This document shows positions 7,021 through 16,429 of a stretch of 64,000 bases of DNA, piece after piece; positions within the stretch are counted from its first letter, which is position 1; each line of letters starts with the position of its first letter. The position numbers and the translations under genes are program-made. This DNA is from Anaeroplasmataceae bacterium (GTDB lineage Bacteria > Bacillota_I > Bacilli_A > Acholeplasmatales > Anaeroplasmataceae). The notes below the pieces were generated by a model. That model was not told the origin of the DNA, did not search any database, and worked only from the letters and a program-made list of their open reading frames with translations. Location: NCBI GenBank assembly GCA_020025015.1, contig JAHHSV010000001.1:1-64000 (forward strand). Reading direction: 5' to 3'.

Positions 7021-9060
7021 TTATTTTGCAAAATTTAAATCATTAACTACTCTAGTACCATCAGCCTTAACAACTGCTAATACACAACCAGAGTAATTAG
7101 GTCTACTATTCCAATCACATGGAGCAATATGGACAGTAATTGTTTGATTTTCAAATTGCTTTAACCAGTTATATTGCTTTGCACTTGATGAATATAAATT
7201 AATAGTTGCTTCACCACACATTAATTCAATTTGGCTGTAATGTTGTGTAGTTGTAATTTTAATTGTACAATTTTCAACCTCATAAACTGAAGCTGTTTGC
7301 TTTACATCATTAATGTCTAAAGCATTAATATCAGCTAAGGTTTTACCCTTGATGAATGAAGCTGTACTATAAGCAGTTTCACCAAATTCGTTAAGTACTA
7401 CAGTAGCATCCTTTATACATAATTGATATGCTGGTTGATCTTTTTTGCCCCAAACTGCCATATTTCCCTTAACAACTATTTCGTTTCCTAGCTTTAAGGT
7501 TCCTAAGGTTTCAGTTGTAGCTTTAACAGCAATTACACCTGTTTCGTCAATTAAGTAGAAGCCATCCTGATTAACTAAAGATGCACCAACAATACCTCTA
7601 ACTGTAACCTCAGTTGAGATTGCTGAATCAATAGCCTCTTTTACAGTTATACCTTCAACCTTAGGAGTAGCTAATACATTGATTCTTAGCTTTGCTTCTG
7701 CAGTAGCATTTCCACTAGTTGCTTTAATAGTAATTTCTGCACTACCAGCTTCAACGTTATTTGTATGCATAATTAGCTTACCAGCTTCTTCTTTAAAGTA
7801 AACATAATTTGTATTACTTGAAGTATATTCAAGCTTTACATTTTCGATGCCTAATTTTTCATCCTTTACACTTGTTGCTAATTCTAGTTTTGGATCTAAT
7901 TGATAGTCATTACCAAATTGATCTAAGGCAACATACTTAATTGCATAATCAGCAGCTTGTGTTAAATCAAACTTATAATTATCATCACTTACTAGAATAG
8001 GTAAGAATCTATAAACAATACCAGATGCTGTTGATTTAGCATTCATTACAGATAGATAAACTGTGCAAATCTTACCATCGAATTCATCTAACCATGCAAA
8101 GTCAGTACCATTACATTGAGTATATACATATGAGCCTGTCTTACCATCAATGTCGTAAATATAATAATTTACAAAGCCTGGCTCTTGTCTCTTTTCAACC
8201 AAACCATTAACCTTAAAAATAGTTGTTGAAATATCAGCCTTTTCTTCATTAGCTATTATGTCTTTAATTGCTCTTTCTTGAATCCATGATTTATCAAAAT
8301 CTTTAACTGACTTATCAAGACTAATTAAATGACAATTTGTAACCTGGTTACAGCCCTTATAACCAAATTTACTAGCTGATTCTACTTCATCTGCTTTAAT
8401 CCAATAATCCTTTTCTGCTGCCACAGTAACTGTATTACCAACCTTAACCTGTGCTGCAATTTGATTATCATAAACATAAATTGAATTAGTATTATCAACT
8501 AAATAGAAGCCTGATGGCTTTTTGCCGTTTGCGTAGGTAATTTGTGCAACTACACCAGTAACCTTAACTAATTTGCCCTTTTCTTGGTTTCTAGCAGCTG
8601 CAATATTCATTGCTTCATACTTAGAATCATCAAATGGAGTATCATCATGCTTAAATTCAATAATCCAACCACTCTTGATTTCAACCTCATCCTTAAATAG
8701 ATGAACGTTTGCATATAATAAAACCTCATCACCTGCAACTGGCTTATCCTCTAATTCAGGATATCTCTTTTCTCCATCAGCACTATATGTACCGTAAACA
8801 CTCACTTCACCTGTTGAATCCTTAATAGTCATTTGACCATATTGAGGATTATCTATTGATTTTACTGTTGCTCTTACATAGTAACGATCCTTAGATACCT
8901 CTCCATCAGGTGTACAAAATTCTCTTAGCTCTGCAATAGTATATTCTTTTCTTTCTACTTCAGGCTGAGAACCCGCATCATCCTTACAACCAGCCAAACC
9001 TAGTACTAAGGCAAATACCATAACTAAGCTTGTTAAAAATTTCAAAATTCTAGCTTTCAT
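7021..9060 (-). CDS. Large lipoprotein with repeated OB-fold-like domains
   Basis: The chosen start is the ATG at 9060, preceded by a strong AGGAGGACAAA site; an in-frame upstream codon at 9087 has no such site. The 679-aa protein has a signal peptide with lipobox LGLAGC (Cys25). At least three stretches share the pattern of bacterial OB-fold surface domains (V-x-G-x-V followed by GxYxL-D-x-T-G-x-I-x-V): about residues 35-140, 150-240 and 465-560. A Big-like segment near 390-460 (SAEITIKATSGNA) resembles bacterial Ig-like domains. It is probably an envelope-anchored protein exposed outside the cell. The ligand (nucleic acid, carbohydrate or metal) cannot be deduced. It is transcribed alone and closed by its own terminator. 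Confidence 0.8.
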   Translation of the reverse strand: MKARILKFLTSLVMVFALVLGLAGCKDDAGSQPEVERKEYTIAELREFCTPDGEVSKDRYYVRATVKSIDNPQYGQMTIKDSTGEVSVYGTYSADGEKRYPELEDKPVAGDEVLLYANVHLFKDEVEIKSGWIIEFKHDDTPFDDSKYEAMNIAAARNQEKGKLVKVTGVVAQITYANGKKPSGFYLVDNTNSIYVYDNQIAAQVKVGNTVTVAAEKDYWIKADEVESASKFGYKGCNQVTNCHLISLDKSVKDFDKSWIQERAIKDIIANEEKADISTTIFKVNGLVEKRQEPGFVNYYIYDIDGKTGSYVYTQCNGTDFAWLDEFDGKICTVYLSVMNAKSTASGIVYRFLPILVSDDNYKFDLTQAADYAIKYVALDQFGNDYQLDPKLELATSVKDEKLGIENVKLEYTSSNTNYVYFKEEAGKLIMHTNNVEAGSAEITIKATSGNATAEAKLRINVLATPKVEGITVKEAIDSAISTEVTVRGIVGASLVNQDGFYLIDETGVIAVKATTETLGTLKLGNEIVVKGNMAVWGKKDQPAYQLCIKDATVVLNEFGETAYSTASFIKGKTLADINALDINDVKQTASVYEVENCTIKITTTQHYSQIELMCGEATINLYSSSAKQYNWLKQFENQTITVHIAPCDWNSRPNYSGCVLAVVKADGTRVVNDLNFAK

Positions 9061-9300
9061 TTTGTCCTCCTGTATATTGGCTTGCAAAAATATCTGGTTT
9101 ATTTTTTACTTACTAATTGGGCAAAATATTAATAAGCGGGGACAGCATACTTTATACGCCACCTTTATTATATATAGAAAAAATTAAATTGAAAATACCC
9201 AAAATTAGTAATATTGCTTCTTTTTTTAAAATACCTCACTCTAACCTCATTATGAGGTGTAAAAGTTAAAAAATATATGTGAAGTAGCTACTTTAAGAGT

Positions 9301-9328
9301 AAAAAAAGAGCCACCCTTAGGGTGACTC
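9301..9328 (-). terminator. Terminator of the pfl operon
   Basis: On the minus strand a 9-bp stem (GAGTCACCC/GGGTGGCTC, loop TTA) is followed by TTTTTTT. It starts just after the stop codon of the glycyl-radical subunit. Confidence 0.9.
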
Positions 9329-9337
9329 GAATCCTAA

Positions 9338-9568
9338 TTACATAGATTCATGAATTGTACGGCTAATAACGTCGTCTTGTTGTTCCTTTGTTAATTTAAT
9401 GAAGTTTACTGCATAACCAGAAACACGAATTGTTAATTGAGGATATTTTTCAGGATGCTTTTGGGCATCTAATAATGTATCACGGTTGAATACATTAACA
9501 TTTAAATGGTAACCACCATCAGCTACATATGTATCTAACATTTGAACTAGATTATCTACTCTTGACAT
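9338..9568 (-). CDS. Stand-alone glycyl-radical subunit of a split pyruvate formate-lyase
   Basis: The 76 residues match the C-terminal glycyl-radical domain of pyruvate formate-lyase. YHLNVNVFNRDTLLDA is followed by PQLTIRVSGYAVNF, with Gly51 as the radical site, and the protein ends in SRTIHESM as full-length PflB does (TRTFTQSM in E. coli). It lies 27 bases downstream of the core gene, which lacks exactly this domain. It has its own strong AGGAGG site 7 bases before the ATG. The two together (676 + 76 aa) add up to a normal PflB of about 760 aa. It resembles GrcA/YfiD, the spare radical domain that rescues oxygen-cleaved PFL in E. coli. Here it is inferred to be the only source of the radical glycine and so an obligate subunit. 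Confidence 0.93.
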   Translation of the reverse strand: MSRVDNLVQMLDTYVADGGYHLNVNVFNRDTLLDAQKHPEKYPQLTIRVSGYAVNFIKLTKEQQDDVISRTIHESM

Positions 9569-9595
9569 ATTTATTTCCTCCTATATTTTTATAAA

Positions 9596-11626
9596 TTAGT
9601 CTTCATCTTTACCAAGTGATTGAGGTGTAATAGAGAATGTATTAGAAATACCATCCTTTGAATACTCATATGGTAATTTTGCAACTGATTCTAGAGATGC
9701 TAAAGCACCATTTGAATCACGACCATGCATTGGGTTTGCACCTGGTGCTAATGGTTCACCTGCTCTACGGCCATCTGGAGTATTACCAGTCTTCTTACCA
9801 TATACAACGTTTGAAGTAATTGTAAGAATTGACATTGTAGGCTCTGAATCACGGTATGTATAATGCTTTCTGATTTTGTTCATGAAGGTCTTAACTAACC
9901 ATACACCGATTTCATCAGCTCTATCATCATTATTACCATATTTAGGGAAATCACCTTCAGTAATGAAGTCAGTGATAATACCAAACTCATTACGAACTGG
10001 AGTAACCTTTGCATATTTAATAGCTGATAAAGAGTCAACTGCACAAGATAAACCTGCGACACCTGTTGCGATGAATCTATGAACCTTAGTGTCATGTAAA
10101 GCCATTTCTAATGCTTCATATGAATACTTATCATGCATATAATGGATTAGGTTTAATGTGTTAACATATAAGTCTGCTAACCAGTCCATCATTTGTTCAT
10201 ATTTGTCGATTACTTCATCATATTGTAAAGGCTCATTGCTTAAGATTGATTCGAATTTTGGAGAAACCTGTAGAGGCTTTCCAGTCTTCTTATCTAACAT
10301 TAGTTCATCACGGCCACCGTTCATAGCGTATAATAAACACTTAGCTAAGTTTGCACGAGCACCGAAGAATTGCATATCCTTACCAACTCTCATTGAAGAT
10401 ACGCAGCAAGCAATACAGTAATCATCACCCATTTCTGGACGCATTAATTCATCAGACTCATATTGGATAGCTGATGTCTTAATTGACATGTTTGCGCAGT
10501 ATTTCTTGAAGTTCATTGGTAAATTCTTGCTCCATAATACTGTTAAGTTTGGCTCTGGTGCAGGTCCTAGGTTATCTAAAGTATGTAGAACACGGAATGA
10601 GTTCTTTGTTACTAAAGTACGACCATCAGTACCCATACCACCAATTGACTCAGTTACCCAAGTAGGGTCACCAGAGAATAATTCATTGTATGATTGGATA
10701 CGCATAAACTTAACGATACGTAGCTTCATAATGAAATGATCCATTAACTCTTGAGCTTCAGACTCAGTTAATAAACCCTTCTTTAAATCTCTTTCAATAT
10801 ATATATCTAAGAATGTACTATTACGACCAATTGACATTGCAGCACCATTTTGATCCTTAACAGCTGCTAAGTAACCAAAATATAATGCTTGAATAGCCTC
10901 TTGAGCGTTTGTAGCTGGTTCAGAAATATCGATACCATAGCTTAATGCCATTTCCTTTAAAGCCTTTAAAGCCTTAATTTGATCAGATAATTCCTCTCTA
11001 TCTCTTACTACCTCTGGTCTCATTTCACCAGCAATTAATGACTTATCTAATTCCTTATGACGGATTAAATAATCAACACCGTATAATGCAATACGACGAT
11101 AATCACCAACGATTCTACCACGACCATATGTATCAGGTAAGCCTGTTAAAATATGAGCTGAACGTGCAGTTCTCATCTCTGGAGTGTATGCATCATATAC
11201 ACCATCATTGTGAGTCTTACGATATTTAGTAAAAATTTCTTTAACTCTATCAGTTACTTGATAGCCATACATTTCACATGCTTGAGTAGCCATTTTAATA
11301 CCACCAAACACTTGCAAACCACGCTTGAATGGTTCATCAGTTTGTAAACCAACAATCTTTTCTAAATCTTTATTTAAATATCCAGGTTTGTGACTAGTAA
11401 TAGTTTGAATAATGTCTGTATCAGCCTTTAATACGCCACCAGCGGCACGCTCCTTTGCTGATAAATCCATTACAATCTTCCAAAGCTCTTTAGTAGCTTC
11501 AGTTGCAGGAGCTAAGAAACTTCCATCACCTTCATATGGTGTATAGTTTCTTTGGATGAAATCACGTACGTTAACTTCGTCGTTACTCCACTTTCCTAAT
11601 TCGAAACCTTCCCAACCTTTATACAT
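9596..11626 (-). CDS. pflB: Pyruvate formate-lyase catalytic core lacking the glycyl-radical domain
   Basis: Formate C-acetyltransferase converts pyruvate and CoA to acetyl-CoA and formate in anaerobic fermentation. The 676-aa protein covers the ten-stranded barrel, with the catalytic pair Cys407-Cys408 in CIACCVSSMRVG and the nearby FGARANLAK segment. It stops after SLGKDED, which aligns with the ALGKDDE linker of E. coli PflB just before the glycyl-radical domain; that domain is encoded by the next gene. The stop is a plain in-frame TAA. The ribosome binding site (AGAGAGGA, 8 bases from ATG) is weaker than that of the small subunit. A strong promoter lies upstream. The activating enzyme pflA is 35 kb away at 46291-47034. 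Confidence 0.95.
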   Translation of the reverse strand: MYKGWEGFELGKWSNDEVNVRDFIQRNYTPYEGDGSFLAPATEATKELWKIVMDLSAKERAAGGVLKADTDIIQTITSHKPGYLNKDLEKIVGLQTDEPFKRGLQVFGGIKMATQACEMYGYQVTDRVKEIFTKYRKTHNDGVYDAYTPEMRTARSAHILTGLPDTYGRGRIVGDYRRIALYGVDYLIRHKELDKSLIAGEMRPEVVRDREELSDQIKALKALKEMALSYGIDISEPATNAQEAIQALYFGYLAAVKDQNGAAMSIGRNSTFLDIYIERDLKKGLLTESEAQELMDHFIMKLRIVKFMRIQSYNELFSGDPTWVTESIGGMGTDGRTLVTKNSFRVLHTLDNLGPAPEPNLTVLWSKNLPMNFKKYCANMSIKTSAIQYESDELMRPEMGDDYCIACCVSSMRVGKDMQFFGARANLAKCLLYAMNGGRDELMLDKKTGKPLQVSPKFESILSNEPLQYDEVIDKYEQMMDWLADLYVNTLNLIHYMHDKYSYEALEMALHDTKVHRFIATGVAGLSCAVDSLSAIKYAKVTPVRNEFGIITDFITEGDFPKYGNNDDRADEIGVWLVKTFMNKIRKHYTYRDSEPTMSILTITSNVVYGKKTGNTPDGRRAGEPLAPGANPMHGRDSNGALASLESVAKLPYEYSKDGISNTFSITPQSLGKDED

Positions 11627-11684
11627 CTTAGGGTCCTCTCTCTCTTATTTTTTTATTAATTGCCCTTTTTATTAGAGCAATCGT

Positions 11685-11713
11685 ATAATACCAAAACAAG
11701 GATAAATTTTCAA
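11685..11713 (-). promoter_or_regulatory. Promoter of the split pfl operon
   Basis: TTGAAA (11713-11708), a 17-bp spacer and TATTAT (11690-11685), followed by a leader of about 50 bases before the pflB start. Upstream to 11850 the DNA is A/T-rich; no recognisable Fnr, Rex or cre operator was found by eye. Confidence 0.75.
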
Positions 11714-11851
11714 GTAAAAAGCCTTTTAATAGGTCCTTTAAAAAATGATAGCGTTTTACTTTTTTAAAACATTATTTTTTAACACCCTTATTAAATAATT
11801 TTTATAAATTGGAAAAGTACTACACTTTATTCATTTTTTGTTTTCTATATG

Positions 11852-11884
11852 TAAAAAAGCCCTAGGTAGCAAAACCTAAAGCTT
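11852..11884 (-). terminator. Terminator after mnmE
   Basis: On the minus strand an 11-bp stem (AAGCTTTAGGT/ACCTAGGGCTT with two G-U pairs, loop TTTGCT) is followed by TTTT. It lies 22 bases after the mnmE stop and separates mnmE from pfl. Confidence 0.85.
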
Positions 11885-11905
11885 TTATAAATTCAATTAT
11901 TACTA

Positions 11906-13240
11906 CTATTTTCCTAAGCAAAATTTAGTGAATAGAGCTGTGATTAATTCATCGGGATAAGCCTCACCTGTAATCTCACCTAAAGCATCAAAGGCATCCT
12001 TTAAATCTATTTCAATTAAGGCAACATCCATTTGATTTAAGCAGGATGTATAAGCATTATTTAAAGACTTCTTTGCTCTTTCCATTAAATTAATTTGTCT
12101 TAAATTATTTAAGGTTGGGTTATTTAAGCTAAAGGTATCAATTGCAGTAGCCTTATAAATAGCATCCTTAAGTTCAAGTAAGCCCTGCTTATTCTTAGCA
12201 GAAATATAAACAATATCTTCCTTTTGCCACATTGCAGCTAAATCACTCTTGTTAGCAACAAAGATATGAGGCTTATTACCAATAAGCTCAATTAAATCCT
12301 TATCCTCATCCGTTAATTCCTGCGATACATCTAAAACTAAAATGACTAAGTCTGCCTCATTAATGGTATCCTTTGATTTTTGAATACCAATACTTTCAAT
12401 GGCATCATCGCTTTTTCTAATACCGGCTGTATCTAAAAGGTGTAAGGAAATTTCACCTAAATTAACATGGCCCTCAACAACATCACGAGTAGTACCAGCG
12501 ATATTAGAAACAATAGCCTTATCCTCATCTAAAAGCATATTTAATAAGCTACTTTTTCCAACATTTGGTCTACCAACAATAGCTGTTTTAATACCCTGTA
12601 AAACAATTTTAGAAATTTTAGAATTATCTAAAACCACCTGCATTTTTTCAGTTAGCTCAATTAAATGTGGTAATAAATAATTATTAGTTACATCAACGGC
12701 ATCATCATATTCTGGATAATCGATATTAACCTCAATTTTCGCTAACAAATCCAAAAGCTCAGCTCTAAAGCTTGAAACAAGCTTATGAACAGAGGAATTT
12801 AAAGCATTCATTGAGCTCTTTAAGGCAAGCTTATTTTCCGCACTAACAATATCCATTATTGATTCGGCCTCTGTTAAATCCATCTTATGATTTAAAAAAG
12901 CTCGCTTGCTAAATTCTCCCGGCTCAGCCAAGCGAAAGCCATTTTCTAATAGCACCCTTAAAACCTCATGGGTTACAAAAACACCACCATGACAATTAAT
13001 CTCACAGCTATTTTCACCATCAAATGATCTAGGAGCTCTAAATACTGAAACCATCACCTCATCTACAATCTCAGAGTTTTCAACTATATGACCATAGACA
13101 ATAGTGTTTGCCTCAGTTTCTTCTAAATTCGGGCCCTTAAAAATATTATTTACTAACGAAATAGCATCAGGCCCACTAGTTCTAATAATAGAAATTGCGC
13201 CACTTCCATATGGAGTTGCTATCGCACAAATATTTTCCAT
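11906..13240 (-). CDS. mnmE: tRNA uridine-5-carboxymethylaminomethyl modification GTPase MnmE
   Basis: With MnmG this GTPase installs the cmnm5 group on the wobble uridine of certain tRNAs, using a methylene-THF-derived carbon. The 444-aa protein has the N-terminal tetrahydrofolate-binding domain (MENICAIATPYGSGAISIIR...) and a helical domain. The inserted G domain contains GRPNVGKSS (G1), DTAG (G3) and NKSD (G4). It ends in the invariant C-x-GK motif (FCLGK), whose Cys is needed for the reaction. Length and motifs are standard. Unlike in Bacillus, it is not next to jag, mnmG or rsmG near the origin. Confidence 0.96.
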   Translation of the reverse strand: MENICAIATPYGSGAISIIRTSGPDAISLVNNIFKGPNLEETEANTIVYGHIVENSEIVDEVMVSVFRAPRSFDGENSCEINCHGGVFVTHEVLRVLLENGFRLAEPGEFSKRAFLNHKMDLTEAESIMDIVSAENKLALKSSMNALNSSVHKLVSSFRAELLDLLAKIEVNIDYPEYDDAVDVTNNYLLPHLIELTEKMQVVLDNSKISKIVLQGIKTAIVGRPNVGKSSLLNMLLDEDKAIVSNIAGTTRDVVEGHVNLGEISLHLLDTAGIRKSDDAIESIGIQKSKDTINEADLVILVLDVSQELTDEDKDLIELIGNKPHIFVANKSDLAAMWQKEDIVYISAKNKQGLLELKDAIYKATAIDTFSLNNPTLNNLRQINLMERAKKSLNNAYTSCLNQMDVALIEIDLKDAFDALGEITGEAYPDELITALFTKFCLGK

Positions 13241-13283
13241 TTAAGCCACCTCACTTTAGAAAAATTATAGTTTATTTTAAAGC

Positions 13284-14600
13284 TTATTGCAACTTACTAA
13301 GAGCTTTTCTATGTCTTATATAGAAAAATACGCCTACACTTATACCTACAAAGACTACTGCTACACTAGTTCCTACTATTAGCCATAGATTTGTTTTTTC
13401 AGAATCTTCTACTGGTGAATAAGCACTGCTTAGGTCAATTTTAAAACGATAATAATTTACACTATCATCCTTATTTGTAACCTTACATAAGGAGGTATAG
13501 ATACCCTCAATATCTGTGTTAAAATATTCCGACTCAATTTCTGCACTCTTATAATCACTACTAATTTTATTAGAATCAACTAGCATTTTTATGATTTCAG
13601 CCTCATTAAGACGATTTGTAGTACTAATCTTTATCGTATCAATAACTGTAATAATTGGAGCTTCGTTATCTACTATTTTAACCTCTACCCGGCAAGAACC
13701 AAGGTTACCAGATTTATCACGATATGAAACTGTAAAAAATTGCGAGCCTAGCTTTTCGCTATTATAGCTTCCATCGACAACAAACTTATCCTTAGTAATT
13801 GTCTTTTCATAATTATCCTTACAGCTTAAGCCATTTAAAATGGTATCAACACTAAAGGCTTCGCCATAATTCAAAATATAGCTTAAGGTGCCACTAAAAA
13901 CAGGGGCGGTCGTATCTACTACAATTATCTTGTTAGTTACGCTTGTTTTATTATTAGAGCTATCTACTACACTAGCAGTAATATAATACTCTCCAACCTT
14001 AACTAAGGCTAAATCGGTAGGATAATTAGTTTCAAACCTTATTTTATTAGTAATATCCTTATCATAGTTATCCGTTGCCTTATATCTTGCCTTGATGGTT
14101 GCTAGATCAATTAAATTGTCATAATTAATTTCGTGAACATCCTCACTATTAATTGTTGGAAGCTTTTCAATTTCTAGCTCATAAGCCTCAGAAACCGCTA
14201 CATCATTTGCTGATGGAGCAAAGCTGTAAGCCCAACAATATAAAAAATAAAGGGTGAAATCATTTGTTTGCTCACTAAAATCATAATGGCAACCTCTAAT
14301 TTTTGCTATAAGCTCATCAGGTAGCCTATAATTTAAATATTTTAGCTCTTCATCAAGGGTTTCCGCACATAGGATTGGACTTATCACACCCTCCTCTAGA
14401 TCATAAAAGGTTTCTAAATCACCAGAAGAATAGAAAAACTTACTAATTAGGTAATACTTTCCCTTGGTAAGAGTTGTTTTATTAACTTCCCGATAGCTTT
14501 TAACATTATAGATTGGTTGACTACTAGCTGCTAGAGCTGGCACTCTTAAGGACAACAGCACTAATATAGTCATTAAAATTGGCAAAATAATCTTTTTCAT
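13284..14600 (-). CDS. Surface protein with Ig-like domains and C-terminal membrane anchor
   Basis: The 438-aa protein has an N-terminal signal peptide (MKKIILPILMTILVLLSLRVPALAA). At least two repeats resemble bacterial Ig-like/DUF5011 domains, marked by VVDTTAPVFSG (about residue 225) and IVDNEAPIITV (about 305), each preceded by a V-x-Y-x-V-x-D-x-S/N-N pattern. A transmembrane helix near the end (LWLIVGTSVAVVFVGISVGV) is followed by a basic tail. It therefore most likely displays its Ig-like domains outside the cell as a single-pass protein. The N-terminal 150 residues are of unknown type. It lies between mnmE and DUF523 and has its own terminator upstream of the DUF523 gene's direction of travel only weakly resolved. 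Confidence 0.75.
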   Translation of the reverse strand: MKKIILPILMTILVLLSLRVPALAASSQPIYNVKSYREVNKTTLTKGKYYLISKFFYSSGDLETFYDLEEGVISPILCAETLDEELKYLNYRLPDELIAKIRGCHYDFSEQTNDFTLYFLYCWAYSFAPSANDVAVSEAYELEIEKLPTINSEDVHEINYDNLIDLATIKARYKATDNYDKDITNKIRFETNYPTDLALVKVGEYYITASVVDSSNNKTSVTNKIIVVDTTAPVFSGTLSYILNYGEAFSVDTILNGLSCKDNYEKTITKDKFVVDGSYNSEKLGSQFFTVSYRDKSGNLGSCRVEVKIVDNEAPIITVIDTIKISTTNRLNEAEIIKMLVDSNKISSDYKSAEIESEYFNTDIEGIYTSLCKVTNKDDSVNYYRFKIDLSSAYSPVEDSEKTNLWLIVGTSVAVVFVGISVGVFFYIRHRKALSKLQ

Positions 14601-14663
14601 AAATAATCCTCCTTTTTATCTTGCACTATATATATAGACAAAAAGCTTAAATTATTAGAAAAA

Positions 14664-14699
14664 TAAAAAAGTGATATCTAGACTTATGCCAAACATCAC
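14664..14699 (-). terminator. Terminator after the DUF523 gene
   Basis: On the minus strand a 7-bp outer stem (GTGATGT/ATATCAC, one G-U) encloses a 15-base loop and is followed by TTTTTTATTTTT. It closes the prs-to-DUF523 gene run. Confidence 0.65.
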
Positions 14700-14705
14700 C
14701 TATGA

Positions 14706-15140
14706 TTATTTAATTAGCTTATCTATTTCATCCTCAGAATAAACAAGAATCCCATTTAATCTTAATAGCTTAGTAGTGACTCCACTATCTAAAATCTTTG
14801 CACCAGTAAAGGTACCATCATAGATAAACTTAGACCCGCAGGAAGGGCTTTTTTCCTTTAAGATTGCAATTTTGCAATTATGCTTCTTTGCTAATTCTAA
14901 AGCTAATAAGGCACCTCTATTATATTCCTCAGTTACATCCTTACCTTCCTTATTTATAACCCTGTCACCTTGAATTTCACTAGGAACTCTTGGCGTAGGA
15001 AGTCCACCCATAACCTCAGGACAAACAGGAATTATGGAAAATTTTTTCTTTAGCTCTACCACCTTGGCATTTAAATTATTCTTGCCATTATATTTGCAAT
15101 TCTCTCCCAATAAACAAGCACTAACTAAAATGTTTTCCAT
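14706..15140 (-). CDS. DUF523 family protein (TudS-like)
   Basis: The 144-aa protein matches DUF523. The marks are the N-terminal SACLLGENCKYNG, CPEVMGGLPTPR near residue 40 and EKSPSCGS near residue 95. DUF523 includes the Fe-S thiouracil desulfidase TudS, and the conserved Cys residues here fit an Fe-S cluster site. Removal of sulfur from thiopyrimidines is an inference from that family, not shown by the sequence. It starts 2 bases after the stop of purA and appears to be the last gene of a prs-pth-mfd-COG2509-purA-DUF523 transcription unit. Confidence 0.88.
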   Translation of the reverse strand: MENILVSACLLGENCKYNGKNNLNAKVVELKKKFSIIPVCPEVMGGLPTPRVPSEIQGDRVINKEGKDVTEEYNRGALLALELAKKHNCKIAILKEKSPSCGSKFIYDGTFTGAKILDSGVTTKLLRLNGILVYSEDEIDKLIK

Positions 15141-15142
15141 CT

Positions 15143-16429
15143 TTATATCTTAAAAATATTCCTTCTGATTATAGTTGAGTTACGCTCAGCACCAATTGAA
15201 ATAATGTCAACTGGAATACCAGTAACCTTTTCAATAGTCTCTACATAGTTTTTAGCATTAGCAGGTAATTCATCATAATTTGTTACATTAGTGATATCTT
15301 CCTTCCAGCTAGGTAAATCAATATAGATAGGCTCACATCTACTATAATCCCTTAGTGTCGCAGGAATTGTATTAATACGCTTACCATCAAGCTTATAGCC
15401 AACACAGATCTTTAATTCATCAATGCCAGTTAAAACATCTAAGAGCATTAAGGCTAAGGAATCAATACCACTAATACGCTTAGCATAATTAACTACTACT
15501 AAATCTAAATAGCCAACTCTTCGAGGACGCTTAGTAACTGTGCCATATTCATGGCCACGCTCACGAATTAAATCACCTAAATGATTCTTTAATTCCGTCG
15601 CAAATGGACCCTCACCAACACGAGTTGTATAAGCTTTGCAGATACCAACAACATGATCAATAGCTTGAGGTGGTACACCTGCATTAACGGGAACTGAAGC
15701 AGCAGTTGGGCTTGATGATGTAACATATGGATAGGTACCATGATCTAAGCATAGCATTGTACCCTGAGCACCCTCAAATAGAATGTTAGAATTCTTTTCA
15801 ATTTCTTCCTGAAGCAATTCACTAGTATCACAAACGAATGGAGCAAATTTCTTACCAATTTCTACATACTCCTCATATAATTCTCTAAAATTATAAGGCT
15901 TCAAGCCTAATGACTCTAATTCCATATTTTTAATTGGTAGAGCATTTTCTAAAGCATCCCTTAAGGAAATAGGTTCAACTAAATCACCCATACGAATACC
16001 AATACGATTAGACTTATCACTATAGCATGGACCAATACCCTTTTTAGTAGTACCAATCTTGTTATCGCCCTTAAACTTCTCGTAAGCACCATCCATATCT
16101 AAGTGATATGGCATAATTACATGTGCACGATTAGAAATAAATAATTGATAATCAGTAATGCCACGCTTCTCTAGATTCTTTAATTCCTCTAAAGCTCGCT
16201 TAGGATTAATAACCATACCATTAGCTAATACATTTTTAATTTTAGGATTAAAGATACCAGAAGGAATAGTTTGAAGGGCAAACTTTTCCTCACCTATTAT
16301 AATTGTATGGCCTGCATTATTTCCACCTTGGCTTCTAACAACAACATCAGCCTGCTGACCTAAAAAGTCAGTAACCTTACCCTTGCCTTCGTCACCCCAT
16401 TGGCTTCCTATTAAAACAACCCTACTCAT
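15143..16429 (-). CDS. purA: Adenylosuccinate synthetase
   Basis: This cytosolic enzyme joins IMP and aspartate using GTP, the first committed step to AMP. The 428-aa length is typical. The N-terminal GSQWGDEGKGKVTD contains the catalytic Asp and the phosphate loop. NNAGHT, GTTKKGIGP and the C-terminal GVGEGPF-like segment RVGEGPFATEL are also present. It overlaps the upstream COG2509 flavoprotein gene by 8 bases, so the two are translationally linked. Confidence 0.97.
   Translation of the reverse strand: MSRVVLIGSQWGDEGKGKVTDFLGQQADVVVRSQGGNNAGHTIIIGEEKFALQTIPSGIFNPKIKNVLANGMVINPKRALEELKNLEKRGITDYQLFISNRAHVIMPYHLDMDGAYEKFKGDNKIGTTKKGIGPCYSDKSNRIGIRMGDLVEPISLRDALENALPIKNMELESLGLKPYNFRELYEEYVEIGKKFAPFVCDTSELLQEEIEKNSNILFEGAQGTMLCLDHGTYPYVTSSSPTAASVPVNAGVPPQAIDHVVGICKAYTTRVGEGPFATELKNHLGDLIRERGHEYGTVTKRPRRVGYLDLVVVNYAKRISGIDSLALMLLDVLTGIDELKICVGYKLDGKRINTIPATLRDYSRCEPIYIDLPSWKEDITNVTNYDELPANAKNYVETIEKVTGIPVDIISIGAERNSTIIRRNIFKI

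Noticed and set aside
9569..9595. A frameshift or sequencing error splitting pflB
   Set aside because: The core ends at a normal in-frame TAA, the spacer has no coding similarity to the linker, and the small gene has its own strong ribosome binding site and ATG.
9876..10739. Several reading frames antisense to pflB (for example 9876-10082 and 10488-10739)
   Set aside because: They have no ribosome binding sites and no recognisable products, and they lie opposite a conserved enzyme gene.
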